From NCBI GenBank assembly GCA_012512805.1, contig JAAZDN010000009.1, forward strand, positions 1-35,037: DNA of 35,037 bases, written 5' to 3'. Made by a program: the position numbers and the translations under genes. The notes under the pieces are model-generated. The model searched no databases. It was not told the origin of the DNA and worked only from the letters and a program-made list of their open reading frames with translations. Origin of the DNA: Erysipelothrix sp. Lineage in GTDB: Bacteria; Bacillota_I; Bacilli_A; Erysipelotrichales; Erysipelotrichaceae. Positions 6,436 through 15,128 of the stretch are shown here, one piece after another (within the stretch, counting starts at the first letter, position 1; each line of letters starts with the position of its first letter).

Positions 6436-9042
6436 CTATTTTGTCGTAGTTGCAAGGGCAATACGTGCAATTGGGACACGATATGGTGAGCATGAAACGT
6501 AGTCCATATGCAGTTGTTTAAAGAAGTTAATGGATTGAGGATCACCACCGTGTTCTCCACAGACACCAATCTTAATGTTAGGTTTAACAGCTCTTGCTTT
6601 TTCAACAGCCATCTTAATTAAGCTTCCAACACCGACTGTATCTAAGGTTTGGAATGGATCATTTTCATAAATACCAATATCATAATAGTTCTTTAAGAAG
6701 ATTGCGGCATCATCACGACTGAAGCCATACGTCATTTGTGTAAGGTCGTTTGTTCCAAATGAAATGAAGTCAACTTCCTTAGCGATATCAGTAGCGAGTA
6801 AACAAGCTCGTGGAAGTTCAATCATAGTACCAACCATATATTCTAAGCTAATGTTTGCTTCCGCAATCAGTTCATCAGCAAGCTTACGAATACGAGATGC
6901 TAAGTAGGTAAATTCTTTAACATCACCAACAAGTGGGATCATGATTTCAGGTTTGATTGTAATACCGTCTAACTCATTTGAAACGTTGATTGCAGCTTCA
7001 ATAAGAGCACGTGTTTGCATGAGGGCTATTTCTGGATAAGAAATGGCTAAACGACAACCACGATGGCCCATCATTGGGTTAAATTCATGGAGACTACGAA
7101 TAACATCTCGAATTTCAGCAGAACTCATGTTCATGATCTCAGCGAGCTCTTCAATATCCTGTGTAGTTGTTGGCATAAATTCATGAAGTGGGGGATCAAG
7201 ATAACGAACAGTAACTGATTTATCTTTCATCGTTCTAAAGATTTTTTCAAAGTCTTCACGTTGCGTTGGTAAGATCTTACGAAGGGCAATTTCACGTTGA
7301 AGTGGTGTCGTACTTAAGATCATTTCACGTACGGCACGAATACGATCTGCTTCAAAGAACATATGTTCAGTACGAACAAGTCCAACACCTTGTGCACCAA
7401 ATTCAAGTGCAACTTGAATTTCTTCACTACTATCAGCATTTGTATATACTTTTAATTCAGCTTTTTCATCAGCCCATTCAAGAAGGTTATTGAAGTCTTC
7501 TGAAATGGTTGCGCTTTGTGTTTCAATACGGCCTGCATAAACAAATCCAGTTCCACCATCAATTGAAATTTGATCACCTTCATGATATTCTACGTTGTTG
7601 ACGATCATGACGTTATCACGGATGATAAGATCACTACTTCCTACGATACATGATTTACCCATTCCGCGTGCAACAACGGCAGCATGTGAAGTCATACCAC
7701 CACGTGCGGTTAAGATACCTTCAGAAATGTGCATTCCTTCAATATCTTCTGGTGATGTTTCAAGACGTACAAGAATGACTGGTTTTCCTTGGTCAAAGTA
7801 TTCTACAGCTTTTTGTGCAGTAAAGGCAATAAGACCTGTTGCAGCACCTGGTGATGCTGGAAGTCCTGTAGCGATTGGTTCAAGTTTCGCAACAACATCC
7901 GTATCAAACTGTGGATGAAGTAGACCATCAATAATACGAACATCTAAACTATCAAGTGCTTCTTGCTTATCGATAACACCTTCTTTTACAAGATCATTCG
8001 CAATTTTAACAGCAGCCTGTGCTGTACGTTTTCCAGCACGTGTTTGTAAGATATACAGTTTATGATCATCAATGGTAAATTCCATATCTTGCATATCATG
8101 ATAATGTTTTTCGAGTTGTTTTGAAACATCTAAGAATTGTTTATATTGTGCTGGCATTGATTTTGCTAATTCGCTAATTGGAAGTGGTGTATGCGTTCCT
8201 GCTACAACGTCTTCACCTTGAGCATTGTATAAGAATTCTCCGTATAATTCATCTTCACCTGTTGCTGGATTTCGTGAGAAGGCAACACCTGTTGCACAGT
8301 TATCATTACGATTTCCAAAGACCATTTCTTGAACGGTAACCGCTGTTCCCCATTCATCAGGGATATTATTCATACGGCGATAATACTTAGCGCGTGTATT
8401 GTTCCAAGATTTAAATACGGATTCAATGGCAGAAGTTAGTTGAACAAATGGATCTTGAGGGAAGGGCTCTTTCACCAATCTTAAATACGTATCCTTATGT
8501 AAATTAACAAGTTCAAGTAATTCATCAGGTGTAAAGTCGTGTTCTGTATCTTTATTAAATTTAACTTTTAGGGTGTCAATATCTTTTTCAAAATGATCAC
8601 GGTCAACGTTTTTAACAACATCACCATACATTTGAATTAAACGACGATATGAATCATAGGCAAGGCGAGCATTATCTATTGCCATTACTGCCGCAACCTT
8701 ATCATTAAGTCCTAAATTTAAAATAGTATCCATCATACCAGGCATCGACGCACGAGCTCCAGAACGAACAGATACTAAGAGAGCATTCTCTTCATTTTCA
8801 AAACTTTTCTTTGTAATACCTTCAAGTTGAAGCATATTTGCCTTCACTTGATCCATTAAATTTGCAGACATAGTTTCACTATCTGCATAATAATCATTAC
8901 AAGCATCAGTGCTTACAACAAATCCTTGTGGCACAGGCAGTCCTAGCTTTGTCATTTCTGCTAAGTTACTTCCCTTACCACCAAGCACATTTCGCATTGT
9001 TGCGTCACCTTCACTAAACATGTAAACAAGTTTCTTTTCCAT
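6436..9042 (-). CDS. ppdK: Pyruvate, phosphate dikinase
   Basis: This enzyme interconverts pyruvate, ATP and phosphate with phosphoenolpyruvate, AMP and diphosphate, and can run in the ATP-forming direction in fermenting bacteria. The ATP-grasp N-domain starts with VYMFSEGDATMRNVLGGKGSNLAEM. The phosphohistidine is His453 in GGMTSHAAVV, and the C-terminal barrel carries Cys828 in GVCGEHGGDP, matching the essential Cys of the Clostridium enzyme. Its 868 residues are normal. The ATG follows AGGAGG. A cre-like sequence lies upstream (9086-9100). No gene for the PPDK regulatory protein is in the window. Confidence 0.97.
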   Translation of the reverse strand: MEKKLVYMFSEGDATMRNVLGGKGSNLAEMTKLGLPVPQGFVVSTDACNDYYADSETMSANLMDQVKANMLQLEGITKKSFENEENALLVSVRSGARASMPGMMDTILNLGLNDKVAAVMAIDNARLAYDSYRRLIQMYGDVVKNVDRDHFEKDIDTLKVKFNKDTEHDFTPDELLELVNLHKDTYLRLVKEPFPQDPFVQLTSAIESVFKSWNNTRAKYYRRMNNIPDEWGTAVTVQEMVFGNRNDNCATGVAFSRNPATGEDELYGEFLYNAQGEDVVAGTHTPLPISELAKSMPAQYKQFLDVSKQLEKHYHDMQDMEFTIDDHKLYILQTRAGKRTAQAAVKIANDLVKEGVIDKQEALDSLDVRIIDGLLHPQFDTDVVAKLEPIATGLPASPGAATGLIAFTAQKAVEYFDQGKPVILVRLETSPEDIEGMHISEGILTARGGMTSHAAVVARGMGKSCIVGSSDLIIRDNVMIVNNVEYHEGDQISIDGGTGFVYAGRIETQSATISEDFNNLLEWADEKAELKVYTNADSSEEIQVALEFGAQGVGLVRTEHMFFEADRIRAVREMILSTTPLQREIALRKILPTQREDFEKIFRTMKDKSVTVRYLDPPLHEFMPTTTQDIEELAEIMNMSSAEIRDVIRSLHEFNPMMGHRGCRLAISYPEIALMQTRALIEAAINVSNELDGITIKPEIMIPLVGDVKEFTYLASRIRKLADELIAEANISLEYMVGTMIELPRACLLATDIAKEVDFISFGTNDLTQMTYGFSRDDAAIFLKNYYDIGIYENDPFQTLDTVGVGSLIKMAVEKARAVKPNIKIGVCGEHGGDPQSINFFKQLHMDYVSCSPYRVPIARIALATTTK

Positions 9043-9085
9043 AAAAACCTCCTATAGACTATAGTATAGTACACTTTTTAAAAAT

Positions 9086-9100
9086 ATGAAAGCGCTTCAT
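9086..9100. promoter_or_regulatory. Imperfect cre-like site between ppdK and the divergent membrane-protein gene
   Basis: ATGAAAGCGCTTCAT resembles the CcpA box TGAAAGCGCTTTCA but is one T short. It lies 43 bases upstream of the ppdK start on one side and 75 bases upstream of the divergent gene on the other. The assignment is tentative. Confidence 0.3.
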
Positions 9101-9174
9101 ATAAAGTTGTGAAATAATTATATTTTAAGGACAAGGCATTTTAAATAGGCTATAATAAAGACGGAGGGAATGCT

Positions 9175-10917
9175 ATGAAAAAATTAACAGCTTATATTAA
9201 AAATATTAGTTTAAACGTATTTAATGCACTCAAACAATTTCCAACGGCATTTTTAAGTGGAAGTGCGATTGCGATACTTGCCTTAATGAAGGTAGAGAAC
9301 TATGATATCATACTTAATTCTCAGCTAAGTGCAGTTCAGTATGGTCTTTTGTTTGCACTATTATTATCACTTGTCTTCACTAAAGTGAACACTTTTTCAA
9401 AATGGATAAAAGAAGCTTTAAGTCTTTTGTTAGGAATAGTACTGGGTGTCAGCTTCGTTGTATTCCGTGTTGATGCACTCACAGGATTGTATGATTCTGC
9501 ACGTATCATTGGTTTTAGTATTAATTTTATTCTATTAAATGCTTATCTCATTTTACTTTCAAAAAATGAATTTAGTGAAGATTATCCAAATGCCTTTTAT
9601 TTCTTAAACAAGGCAGTCTTTGCTTCACTCTTTATTTCACTTGTCATGTTTTTAGGGCTCGCAATTGTGAATACGGCGATATCAAGCCTCATCTTATCAA
9701 GTCATGGTTTTTTGAATACACTCACACTATTAATCCTTTCCTTTTATGTTGGATATCTTTTACTGCTTAGTCAATTGGTGAGAATCGAACATCATAATAA
9801 TCTTGAAAACAATCAGTTCTTAAAAAATCTCTTTAATTTTGCACTTACACCGGTAAGTCTTATTCTTGGTGTTGTTTTGATCATTTGGAGTGCACAACGT
9901 GTCTTTATGAATGTTCAAACCGACTTTGAAACGGTCTTAAGTCTTGTAAGTGCCTATACACTTGTTGGGATATGGCTTTACTTACTTGGTTTTCAACTTA
10001 CCAGTGCGATTACAAAGTTATTTCAAAAAGTATATCCATTTATTGTTCTCATTACAAATACTCTTCTCTGTGTTTCAACATTTAAAGCATATCAAAGTCT
10101 TGGACTTCGATTTGAAACATACTTTGCCTTTTTAAACATTGGCTTTGCACTGCTTGTAATTCTTAGCATTTTTATAAAGATGAAGCCACGATATGTTGGA
10201 ATCAGTCATGGACTCATTACCTTGGCACTCATTACGAGTTTGCCTGTTGTAGGACTTGCACATCTTCCATATCGAAATCAAGAAAAACGTCTTATTAAAA
10301 TATTAGAAGCAAATGAAATGTTAGATAATGATACAGTCCAACATGCTGATCATAATTTGAGTGATTCAGATAAAGAACAGATTGAAAACAGTATTAAAAT
10401 CATCTCTGATTATCCCTTTAAACATCCATCATACTTACCCTCTGATATAAATGAATATCAAACGTTCAATACTGTATTTGGATTTAATAAAAAATACGAT
10501 TATGATCCGGGTGCTAAACAAGACTATTACTTCTTTAATGTAAGAACGGGTAGTGTTGATGTTAGTGATGCATCAAAGGTATTTTTCTTTGATGTTAACC
10601 ATGATAGTAATGAATACCGCTTTTCAGTAAATCAGAGTGAATATGTGATTAAGTTTGTTGAAATGAATGTTGAAATCAGTAAAAATGGACAACATCTTGA
10701 AACACTAGCCTTAGACGAGTTCTATCAAGAACTCCTTACTTATGGACAATCGATGAATGATCTTGGAAACAATGTTCTGACTGATGCGGATCACTTTACA
10801 ATTTTATATACTGATGGTGAGACTTCATTTGATATTATCATGAATTCAATCACTATTTTAGACAATGGTACGATGCGAGTAGAACAAAGATCCGTATTCA
10901 TGATCATTCTGAAATAA
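9175..10917 (+). CDS. Multi-spanning membrane protein, DUF4153-like
   Basis: The first ~370 residues hold about ten or eleven hydrophobic membrane spans (for example AIAILALMKV, YGLLFALLLSLVF, LLLGIVLGVSFVVF, LITLALITSLPVVGLA). The last ~200 residues are soluble and probably outside the membrane. The overall plan and the FLGLAIVNTAISSL region resemble DUF4153 proteins, whose role is unknown; I hold this loosely. The start has a good ribosome binding site (GGAGGG). It is divergent from ppdK across 132 bases. There are no catalytic motifs that I can recognise. Confidence 0.6.
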   Translation: MKKLTAYIKNISLNVFNALKQFPTAFLSGSAIAILALMKVENYDIILNSQLSAVQYGLLFALLLSLVFTKVNTFSKWIKEALSLLLGIVLGVSFVVFRVDALTGLYDSARIIGFSINFILLNAYLILLSKNEFSEDYPNAFYFLNKAVFASLFISLVMFLGLAIVNTAISSLILSSHGFLNTLTLLILSFYVGYLLLLSQLVRIEHHNNLENNQFLKNLFNFALTPVSLILGVVLIIWSAQRVFMNVQTDFETVLSLVSAYTLVGIWLYLLGFQLTSAITKLFQKVYPFIVLITNTLLCVSTFKAYQSLGLRFETYFAFLNIGFALLVILSIFIKMKPRYVGISHGLITLALITSLPVVGLAHLPYRNQEKRLIKILEANEMLDNDTVQHADHNLSDSDKEQIENSIKIISDYPFKHPSYLPSDINEYQTFNTVFGFNKKYDYDPGAKQDYYFFNVRTGSVDVSDASKVFFFDVNHDSNEYRFSVNQSEYVIKFVEMNVEISKNGQHLETLALDEFYQELLTYGQSMNDLGNNVLTDADHFTILYTDGETSFDIIMNSITILDNGTMRVEQRSVFMIILK

Positions 10918-10963
10918 GCTTGTGATTGTTTACAAATAATTAACAAAAAAGTATATAAATACA

Positions 10964-10972
10964 TGCTATAAT
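10964..10972 (+). promoter_or_regulatory. Extended -10 promoter of the small gene / HAD operon
   Basis: TGCTATAAT sits 27 bases upstream of the ATG at 10999, with the ribosome binding site AGGCGAGG between them. Confidence 0.6.
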
Positions 10973-10998
10973 GAATAAAGAAAGGCGAGGTTTAATCG

Positions 10999-11280
10999 AT
11001 GCAATTAAAAGATAAGGTGAGTCTAAACGTTCAAAAACAATTACGTTGATTCTTGTATAACGAAGACAGTGGATTTAAGGATCATGAAGTGTTAGATGTT
11101 GCGGGCAGCTCTAGTTTTGTTATTGTAGGCTATGTACTTGAAAAGAGTAACAAAATATTTTATGAATACAGTGATGCAGCACCTTTTGCATATGTGCTCA
11201 TGTCACAGTTAAACAATGAATTATTTCGCGTTAAACCAGAAATTATGGACGATAGTTTCAGTCTCATTAAGTTAAATTAA
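10999..11280 (+). pseudogene. Small conserved-looking gene interrupted by an in-frame TGA
   Basis: A promoter, ribosome binding site (AGGCGAGG) and ATG start a frame that reads MQLKDKVSLNVQKQLR, meets TGA at 11047-11049, and continues FLYNEDSGFKDHEVLD to a TAA at 11278-11280 (93 codons plus stop if read through). The downstream part could start at TTG 11053, but that codon has no ribosome binding site. The replaced residue could be Trp (TGG) or Arg (CGA). I recognise no domain. The HAD gene follows after 14 bases in the same operon. The single lesion in an otherwise well-formed gene suggests a recent mutation or a sequence error. Confidence 0.6.
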
Positions 11281-11294
11281 GAAAGAGGTATAAA

Positions 11295-11969
11295 ATGAAA
11301 AATGCAGTTGTGTTTGATATGGATGGTACACTCATTGATTCAATGTGGATGTTTGATCGTGTTCGAAAAGAAGTTATCGAAGATATGGGATATAAACTAA
11401 CAAAAGAGCAGGAAGCAGAACTTGAAGGCGTATCCTTCTGGCAGTATCCAAAATTCTTTAATGAAGTTGTTAAAGCTGAAATGGACGATTCAATGTTCTT
11501 CCACTTAGTCAATACGCAAATTCGTATTAATTTTAGAAAAGGATTTGAACTAAAAAAAGGGCTCGTAAGATTTCTTGATTACTTAGATGAACAAGGGGTA
11601 AAATACTGTGTTGCGACAGCATCTAAAAACATTGATGCAATATCAAACTTCAAGGCACTAGGAATGCTTAAGCGTTTTGAATTTATCATCACAACAAATG
11701 ATGTTGATCGTGGTAAGGAATATCCAACGATTTATAAGGAAGCTGCAATTATGCTTGGTACCCATATTAGTAATACCTACGTATTTGAAGATGCACCATA
11801 TGCTGCGAAAACAGCTAAGGCCGGTGGCTTTAAGGTTGTGGGAATTGCCGATGACTACTTTAAATCAGTAGAAGATGAAGTACGTGGGGTAGCGGATTAC
11901 TTTATTCAAGATTATGATGAACTTATGGATATGATAGAACGAAAAGAAATTACATTTGAAGCAAATTAA
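11295..11969 (+). CDS. HAD-superfamily phosphatase (beta-phosphoglucomutase-like)
   Basis: HAD motif I is DMDGT with nucleophile Asp8 and acid/base Asp10. Motif II is the Thr of ATASKN, and motif IV is FEDAPYAAKTAKAGG. The helical cap inserted after motif I (about residues 18-85) is the type found in beta-phosphoglucomutase and related sugar-phosphate phosphatases. Length is 224 residues. It probably acts in the cytoplasm on a phosphorylated sugar or similar metabolite; the substrate is not predictable. It is second in an operon behind the small interrupted gene, with ribosome binding site AAAGAGG. Confidence 0.88.
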   Translation: MKNAVVFDMDGTLIDSMWMFDRVRKEVIEDMGYKLTKEQEAELEGVSFWQYPKFFNEVVKAEMDDSMFFHLVNTQIRINFRKGFELKKGLVRFLDYLDEQGVKYCVATASKNIDAISNFKALGMLKRFEFIITTNDVDRGKEYPTIYKEAAIMLGTHISNTYVFEDAPYAAKTAKAGGFKVVGIADDYFKSVEDEVRGVADYFIQDYDELMDMIERKEITFEAN

Positions 11970-11971
11970 AT

Positions 11972-12001
11972 AAAAATGAGATGCATGTGCATCTCATTTT
12001 T
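11972..12001. terminator. Bidirectional terminator between the HAD and sulfotransferase genes
   Basis: A perfect 14-bp stem with a two-base gap (AAAAATGAGATGCA and its complement) has T/A runs at both ends. Confidence 0.85.
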
Positions 12002-12002
12002 A

Positions 12003-13946
12003 CTACTTAAAGATGGCGTTAGTCTTTAAGTTATATATTTTATGATTAATTTCAAGTAAGATTGTATATTCGCCTGATAACTCGTCATCATCATTGATGT
12101 ACTGGTTGACCTGCTGAGTCTCATTATCGAAGATTACGATACACATTGCGGTATATGGACGTTCTGATATTCGAACATTGTAACGTTTGTACTGTAAATT
12201 CTTATAAAGAATCACATTAACAAAATCTTCTTTTTCAAAGTCACCGCTAATGACAAGGCGATTGTGTTCTTGATGAATGTTTAAGTTTAATGCATCTAGG
12301 ACGTCCTCATCAAAAGTGGCATCTAAGAGTCCAAAGCCACTTTCATAAGCGAAACTACTCGATAGACTTCCAAGTGATAGGGAAGGTTTAAACTCAAAGT
12401 TTTGATGACTGTTATAAATAGCCATTTTTTCTGCTCGATAATAGTTTTGATTCGTCTGTATTTCGAAGATTAATTCGTCATTTAACACCTCACTTGTGTA
12501 ACTCGCAAGATCAGTAAATTCAGTTAATCCAGGCGGGACATTGAGTACATTCATGTTATTTTTAGCGTGTCCTCCAGAATGGACAAGATAATGATTGTTA
12601 TCAAGATAATCAACATCAGAGATGTATGGTGAATAGTAGTCACTACCACGTTCTTTTCCATATTCATACACTTGTTCAATGGTTCGCTTGTCTTGATCAA
12701 TCTTGTAAATAACACCACGGCTGTAATTGTTTTCTGCAGCTAAGTACTGGCTTGGATCTTTAGAACGGTTATTACCATTATCAAAGATAAACACATTTCC
12801 ATCCGGTAAAATTTTAGCCGCATGTTGTGAATACGGAAATTCCAAATCACCAATAGGTTCTAAAAAATAAGGAAGCATATCATCACTAAAGGACTCTTTT
12901 TCACCAATAATATAATTAATATTAAGCGAATCATAGTCTAAGTTCACAACAATATCTTGGTGACGTCCTGATAGTGTAAGAGAGTTGGTTTTTTCATCGT
13001 ACCAGACAGAGTTATTATGGAACCAATCCAGATCAACCCAGTTTTCGCTCTTTCCACTTTCAGTGTCTAAAATATTTTTAAGGTCAATTGATTTCACGAT
13101 CTCACCAGTATTACGGTCAATCTCTACGATAACATCCTCAACGGTAAAGGTTTCAAAGTCATTACTTGCGACAATTAAATTACCATTTGGAAGTTCACTG
13201 ACATCATGATGGTAGCCACCCGGTAAGATGTATTCATTATAAACGTAACCTAGCATTGACATTTCATACATCCCTGTTTGATAGTAGGGAGGGTTAATAA
13301 TTTTATCGTTACTTAGAATAAGGTTACCATTATTAAGTGTTCGAATTTCCCACACCAACTGTTCAGTAAGATACCAGCGAACATTACCATTAATATCATA
13401 GGCACTCGTATAGCCAACTGAGGCTGGTGTCATAAAATAGAAGTTTGATTCTAACTGACTACGATATACTTCATTGAGGTGTATATTTGTAATGTTATTG
13501 CTTAAGCCATCAGGTAGTGGTGCAGTTTGAATGCTGAGTGAGGTATTGACATCACCATAGCTAATGATGACTTCATTAGTACTGTCAGCATAAAGACCAT
13601 AAATTGGTAATTGATGTTTCAAAGCCGCATCATAGTCCCAACTAAGATCTGGGCTGTTATGCATTCCTTTCAGTGTTATCGTCACTGGAAGTGCTTCATC
13701 GGTTTCAAATGTAAGCAGTGCACTGAGTGGTGCGATATCGAAGGGATCAAGATAAACTTGAAGTTCTGAATTCACTTCAGATTCGATCTTTTGTGCGATT
13801 AATACTTGTTTTTCTAATCGTGTTGCTTCAACTTCAAGACTTGTGTTGTTTGTAAGTTGAATGTGTTTGTATCCAAAATAACTCGCGATACTCACAAGTA
13901 ATATAAGCATTAGGATTAAACTGTTTTTTATACGTTTATTTTTCAT
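12003..13946 (-). CDS. Membrane-anchored arylsulfate sulfotransferase (ASST family)
   Basis: ASST enzymes move sulfate from one phenolic sulfate ester to another phenol without PAPS, outside the cytoplasm. Residues 9-26 form an uncleaved-looking membrane anchor. An N-terminal beta-sandwich (about 60-145) is followed by the propeller. The residues known to matter in E. coli AssT have clear counterparts: His246/247 in GYHHDVSELPNG, His310 in DWFHNNS, Arg328 in SGRHQD and the sulfate-carrying His375 in SQHAAKILPDG. Its 647 residues are slightly longer than the E. coli enzyme. It is a single gene with ribosome binding site AGGTGA. There is no DsbA-like or sulfate-related neighbour, so its substrate is open. 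Confidence 0.87.
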   Translation of the reverse strand: MKNKRIKNSLILMLILLVSIASYFGYKHIQLTNNTSLEVEATRLEKQVLIAQKIESEVNSELQVYLDPFDIAPLSALLTFETDEALPVTITLKGMHNSPDLSWDYDAALKHQLPIYGLYADSTNEVIISYGDVNTSLSIQTAPLPDGLSNNITNIHLNEVYRSQLESNFYFMTPASVGYTSAYDINGNVRWYLTEQLVWEIRTLNNGNLILSNDKIINPPYYQTGMYEMSMLGYVYNEYILPGGYHHDVSELPNGNLIVASNDFETFTVEDVIVEIDRNTGEIVKSIDLKNILDTESGKSENWVDLDWFHNNSVWYDEKTNSLTLSGRHQDIVVNLDYDSLNINYIIGEKESFSDDMLPYFLEPIGDLEFPYSQHAAKILPDGNVFIFDNGNNRSKDPSQYLAAENNYSRGVIYKIDQDKRTIEQVYEYGKERGSDYYSPYISDVDYLDNNHYLVHSGGHAKNNMNVLNVPPGLTEFTDLASYTSEVLNDELIFEIQTNQNYYRAEKMAIYNSHQNFEFKPSLSLGSLSSSFAYESGFGLLDATFDEDVLDALNLNIHQEHNRLVISGDFEKEDFVNVILYKNLQYKRYNVRISERPYTAMCIVIFDNETQQVNQYINDDDELSGEYTILLEINHKIYNLKTNAIFK

Positions 13947-14018
13947 GATTTCACCTAAGTTGTATTATACCTTGTTTAAGACTAATAGTCATGATTTTTA
14001 AAATATTATTTCATATAG

Positions 14019-14046
14019 TTGATTTATTCACAATAAGGTCTATAAT
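14019..14046 (+). promoter_or_regulatory. Promoter of the DUF1622-like gene
   Basis: TTGATT (14019-14024), a 16-base spacer and TATAAT (14041-14046). Confidence 0.6.
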
Positions 14047-14066
14047 AAGATTGTAGGGGTGATTTA

Positions 14067-14432
14067 GTGGAATATATTTTACATGAAATAATTGAATACA
14101 CGAATTTAATCATTTTAGTTATTGCTTTTGTGATTATCTTAATCGGTATAATTAATTCAGTAGCGGCGTTATTTAGAGATATGAAAAAAACGCCAGGGAT
14201 ATACATTGGAGAGAGTTTAGATTTAGCGTTACGCTATTTAATGGTCTCAGAAGTATTACATACATTTACATCTGAAACCTTAGAGGCAATTATTAATTTA
14301 GGTTTACTCTTACTGGTGCGCATTGCGATCGTCATCTTTAATCAAAAAGAGATGGATCATGAAAAGGCACATATAGAAGGACTTGTAGACTTGATAGAAG
14401 ACAAAAAACCAACGAAAGATATTACTGTATAA
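14067..14432 (+). CDS. Small membrane protein, DUF1622-like
   Basis: This 121-residue protein starts at GTG behind GTAGGGGTGA. It has one strong span near the N-terminus (LIILVIAFVIILIGIINSV) and two less hydrophobic ones further on, around ESLDLALRYLMVSEVLHTF and LGLLLLVRIAIVIF, then a charged tail. The layout and the LRYLMVSEVLHT / LVRIAIVIFNQ blocks resemble DUF1622 membrane proteins of unknown role. Its terminator overlaps the stop codon, and the next gene has its own riboswitch promoter, so it is monocistronic. Confidence 0.65.
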   Translation: MEYILHEIIEYTNLIILVIAFVIILIGIINSVAALFRDMKKTPGIYIGESLDLALRYLMVSEVLHTFTSETLEAIINLGLLLLVRIAIVIFNQKEMDHEKAHIEGLVDLIEDKKPTKDITV

Positions 14433-14447
14433 GCAATATCTTTTTTT
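14416..14447 (+). terminator. Terminator overlapping the end of the DUF1622-like gene
   Basis: AAGATATT (14416-14423) pairs with AATATCTT (14435-14442), followed by Ts to 14447. The stop codon lies in the loop. Confidence 0.75.
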
Positions 14448-14465
14448 ATGGTACAATAGAGTTGT

Positions 14466-14546
14466 CAAGACAGGGGTGCTTCGGCTGAGATGTGACATCA
14501 CAATCCCTTAAGACCTGATCTAGTTAATACTAGCGTAGGGAGTCTA
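14466..14546 (+). promoter_or_regulatory. TPP (THI-box) riboswitch upstream of thiT
   Basis: The conserved TPP aptamer parts are all present: GGGGTGC, GGCTGAGA, the CCCTTAAGACCTGATC block, and TTAATACTAGCGTAGGGA. P1 pairs AGAC (14468-14471) with GTCT (14542-14545). A promoter with -10 TGGTACAAT (14449-14457) would start transcription right at the aptamer. Downstream, GCGTAG (14533-14538) of the aptamer can instead pair with CTACGC (14556-14561), which is part of the terminator stem. That gives a clear antiterminator/terminator switch: TPP binding frees CTACGC and shuts the gene off. Confidence 0.96.
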
Positions 14547-14557
14547 ACCGACTGACT

Positions 14558-14581
14558 ACGCCTTTACGGAGGTGTTTTTTT
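14558..14581 (+). terminator. Riboswitch expression platform: terminator that also covers the thiT ribosome binding site
   Basis: ACGCCT (14558-14563) pairs with AGGTGT (14570-14575, one G-T pair), followed by Ts to 14581, directly before the ATG at 14582. The 3' arm contains the ribosome binding site GGAGGTG (14568-14574), so the same hairpin could block both transcription and translation. Confidence 0.75.
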
Positions 14582-15088
14582 ATGAATAAAAACAAGAATA
14601 CAACTAGGATGATTGTCAATGTTGCGATCTATGCAGCATTATTTATAGTATTTGATTTAATGCAGAACAATATGGGACTCTTACAAATGCCAAATGGAGG
14701 AAGTCTCGGGATTTCAACGGTTATAATCCTATTAGCATCATATCAATTAGGCTATAAAACAGGATTGCTGGTAGGACTCATATCAGTATTTTTACAATTT
14801 TTAACAGGACCAATGTACATTGTAGGAATCTTAGGTTTTATGTTAGATTATGTAATTGGTTTTGCGGTCTATGGCCTAGCTTCACTGTTTAAAAATTATA
14901 AATATTTTTATCCCGGCGTCCTCATTTCAAACATATTACGCTTTATTTCTGTAAGTTTATCGGGAGTCTATGTATTTGGCTTAGATTGGATACCATCGAT
15001 GGCCTATAACATAACCTACATGCTACCAACTGCTATTGTCGGGATGATTTTGGTTCCAATATTACATGAGCGTTTAAAAACTAAGTAA
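14582..15088 (+). CDS. thiT: Thiamine transporter S component ThiT (ECF type)
   Basis: ThiT is the substrate-binding membrane subunit that works with a shared ECF energizing module (EcfAA'T, not in this window) to import thiamine. The 168-residue protein has about six hydrophobic spans. It shows the family traits MNKNKNTTRMIVNVAIYAAL, GGSLGIST near the first loop, and the GPMYIVGILGFMLDYVIGF segment corresponding to the helix that carries thiamine contacts. The TPP riboswitch directly in front makes the assignment secure. There are no thiamine biosynthesis genes nearby. Confidence 0.93.
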   Translation: MNKNKNTTRMIVNVAIYAALFIVFDLMQNNMGLLQMPNGGSLGISTVIILLASYQLGYKTGLLVGLISVFLQFLTGPMYIVGILGFMLDYVIGFAVYGLASLFKNYKYFYPGVLISNILRFISVSLSGVYVFGLDWIPSMAYNITYMLPTAIVGMILVPILHERLKTK

Positions 15089-15103
15089 TATTATAAAATC
15101 TTA

Positions 15104-15112
15104 TGCTATGAT
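15104..15112 (+). promoter_or_regulatory. Extended -10 promoter of pyrR
   Basis: TGCTATGAT. An in-frame ATG at 15108 lies inside this element, which argues that translation starts at the next ATG (15129). Confidence 0.45.
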
Positions 15113-15128
15113 AGGTACAGGTGATACT

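Noticed and set aside
9105-9117. Rex (NADH-sensing) operator upstream of ppdK
   Set aside because: Only a half site (TTGTGAA) is present; the second half TTCACAA is missing at the required distance.
727-11049. Genome-wide reading of TGA as an amino acid
   Set aside because: TGA ends the NifU-like gene two bases before a terminator, the GNAT gene at the transketolase promoter, and the first permease and MATE genes in ATGA overlaps. The only tRNA-Trp seen has anticodon CCA. The two internal TGAs would also need different residues (Gly in one, Trp or Arg in the other).
15108-15128. Upstream ATG start for pyrR
   Set aside because: The codon lies inside the -10 element TGCTATGAT and has no ribosome binding site.
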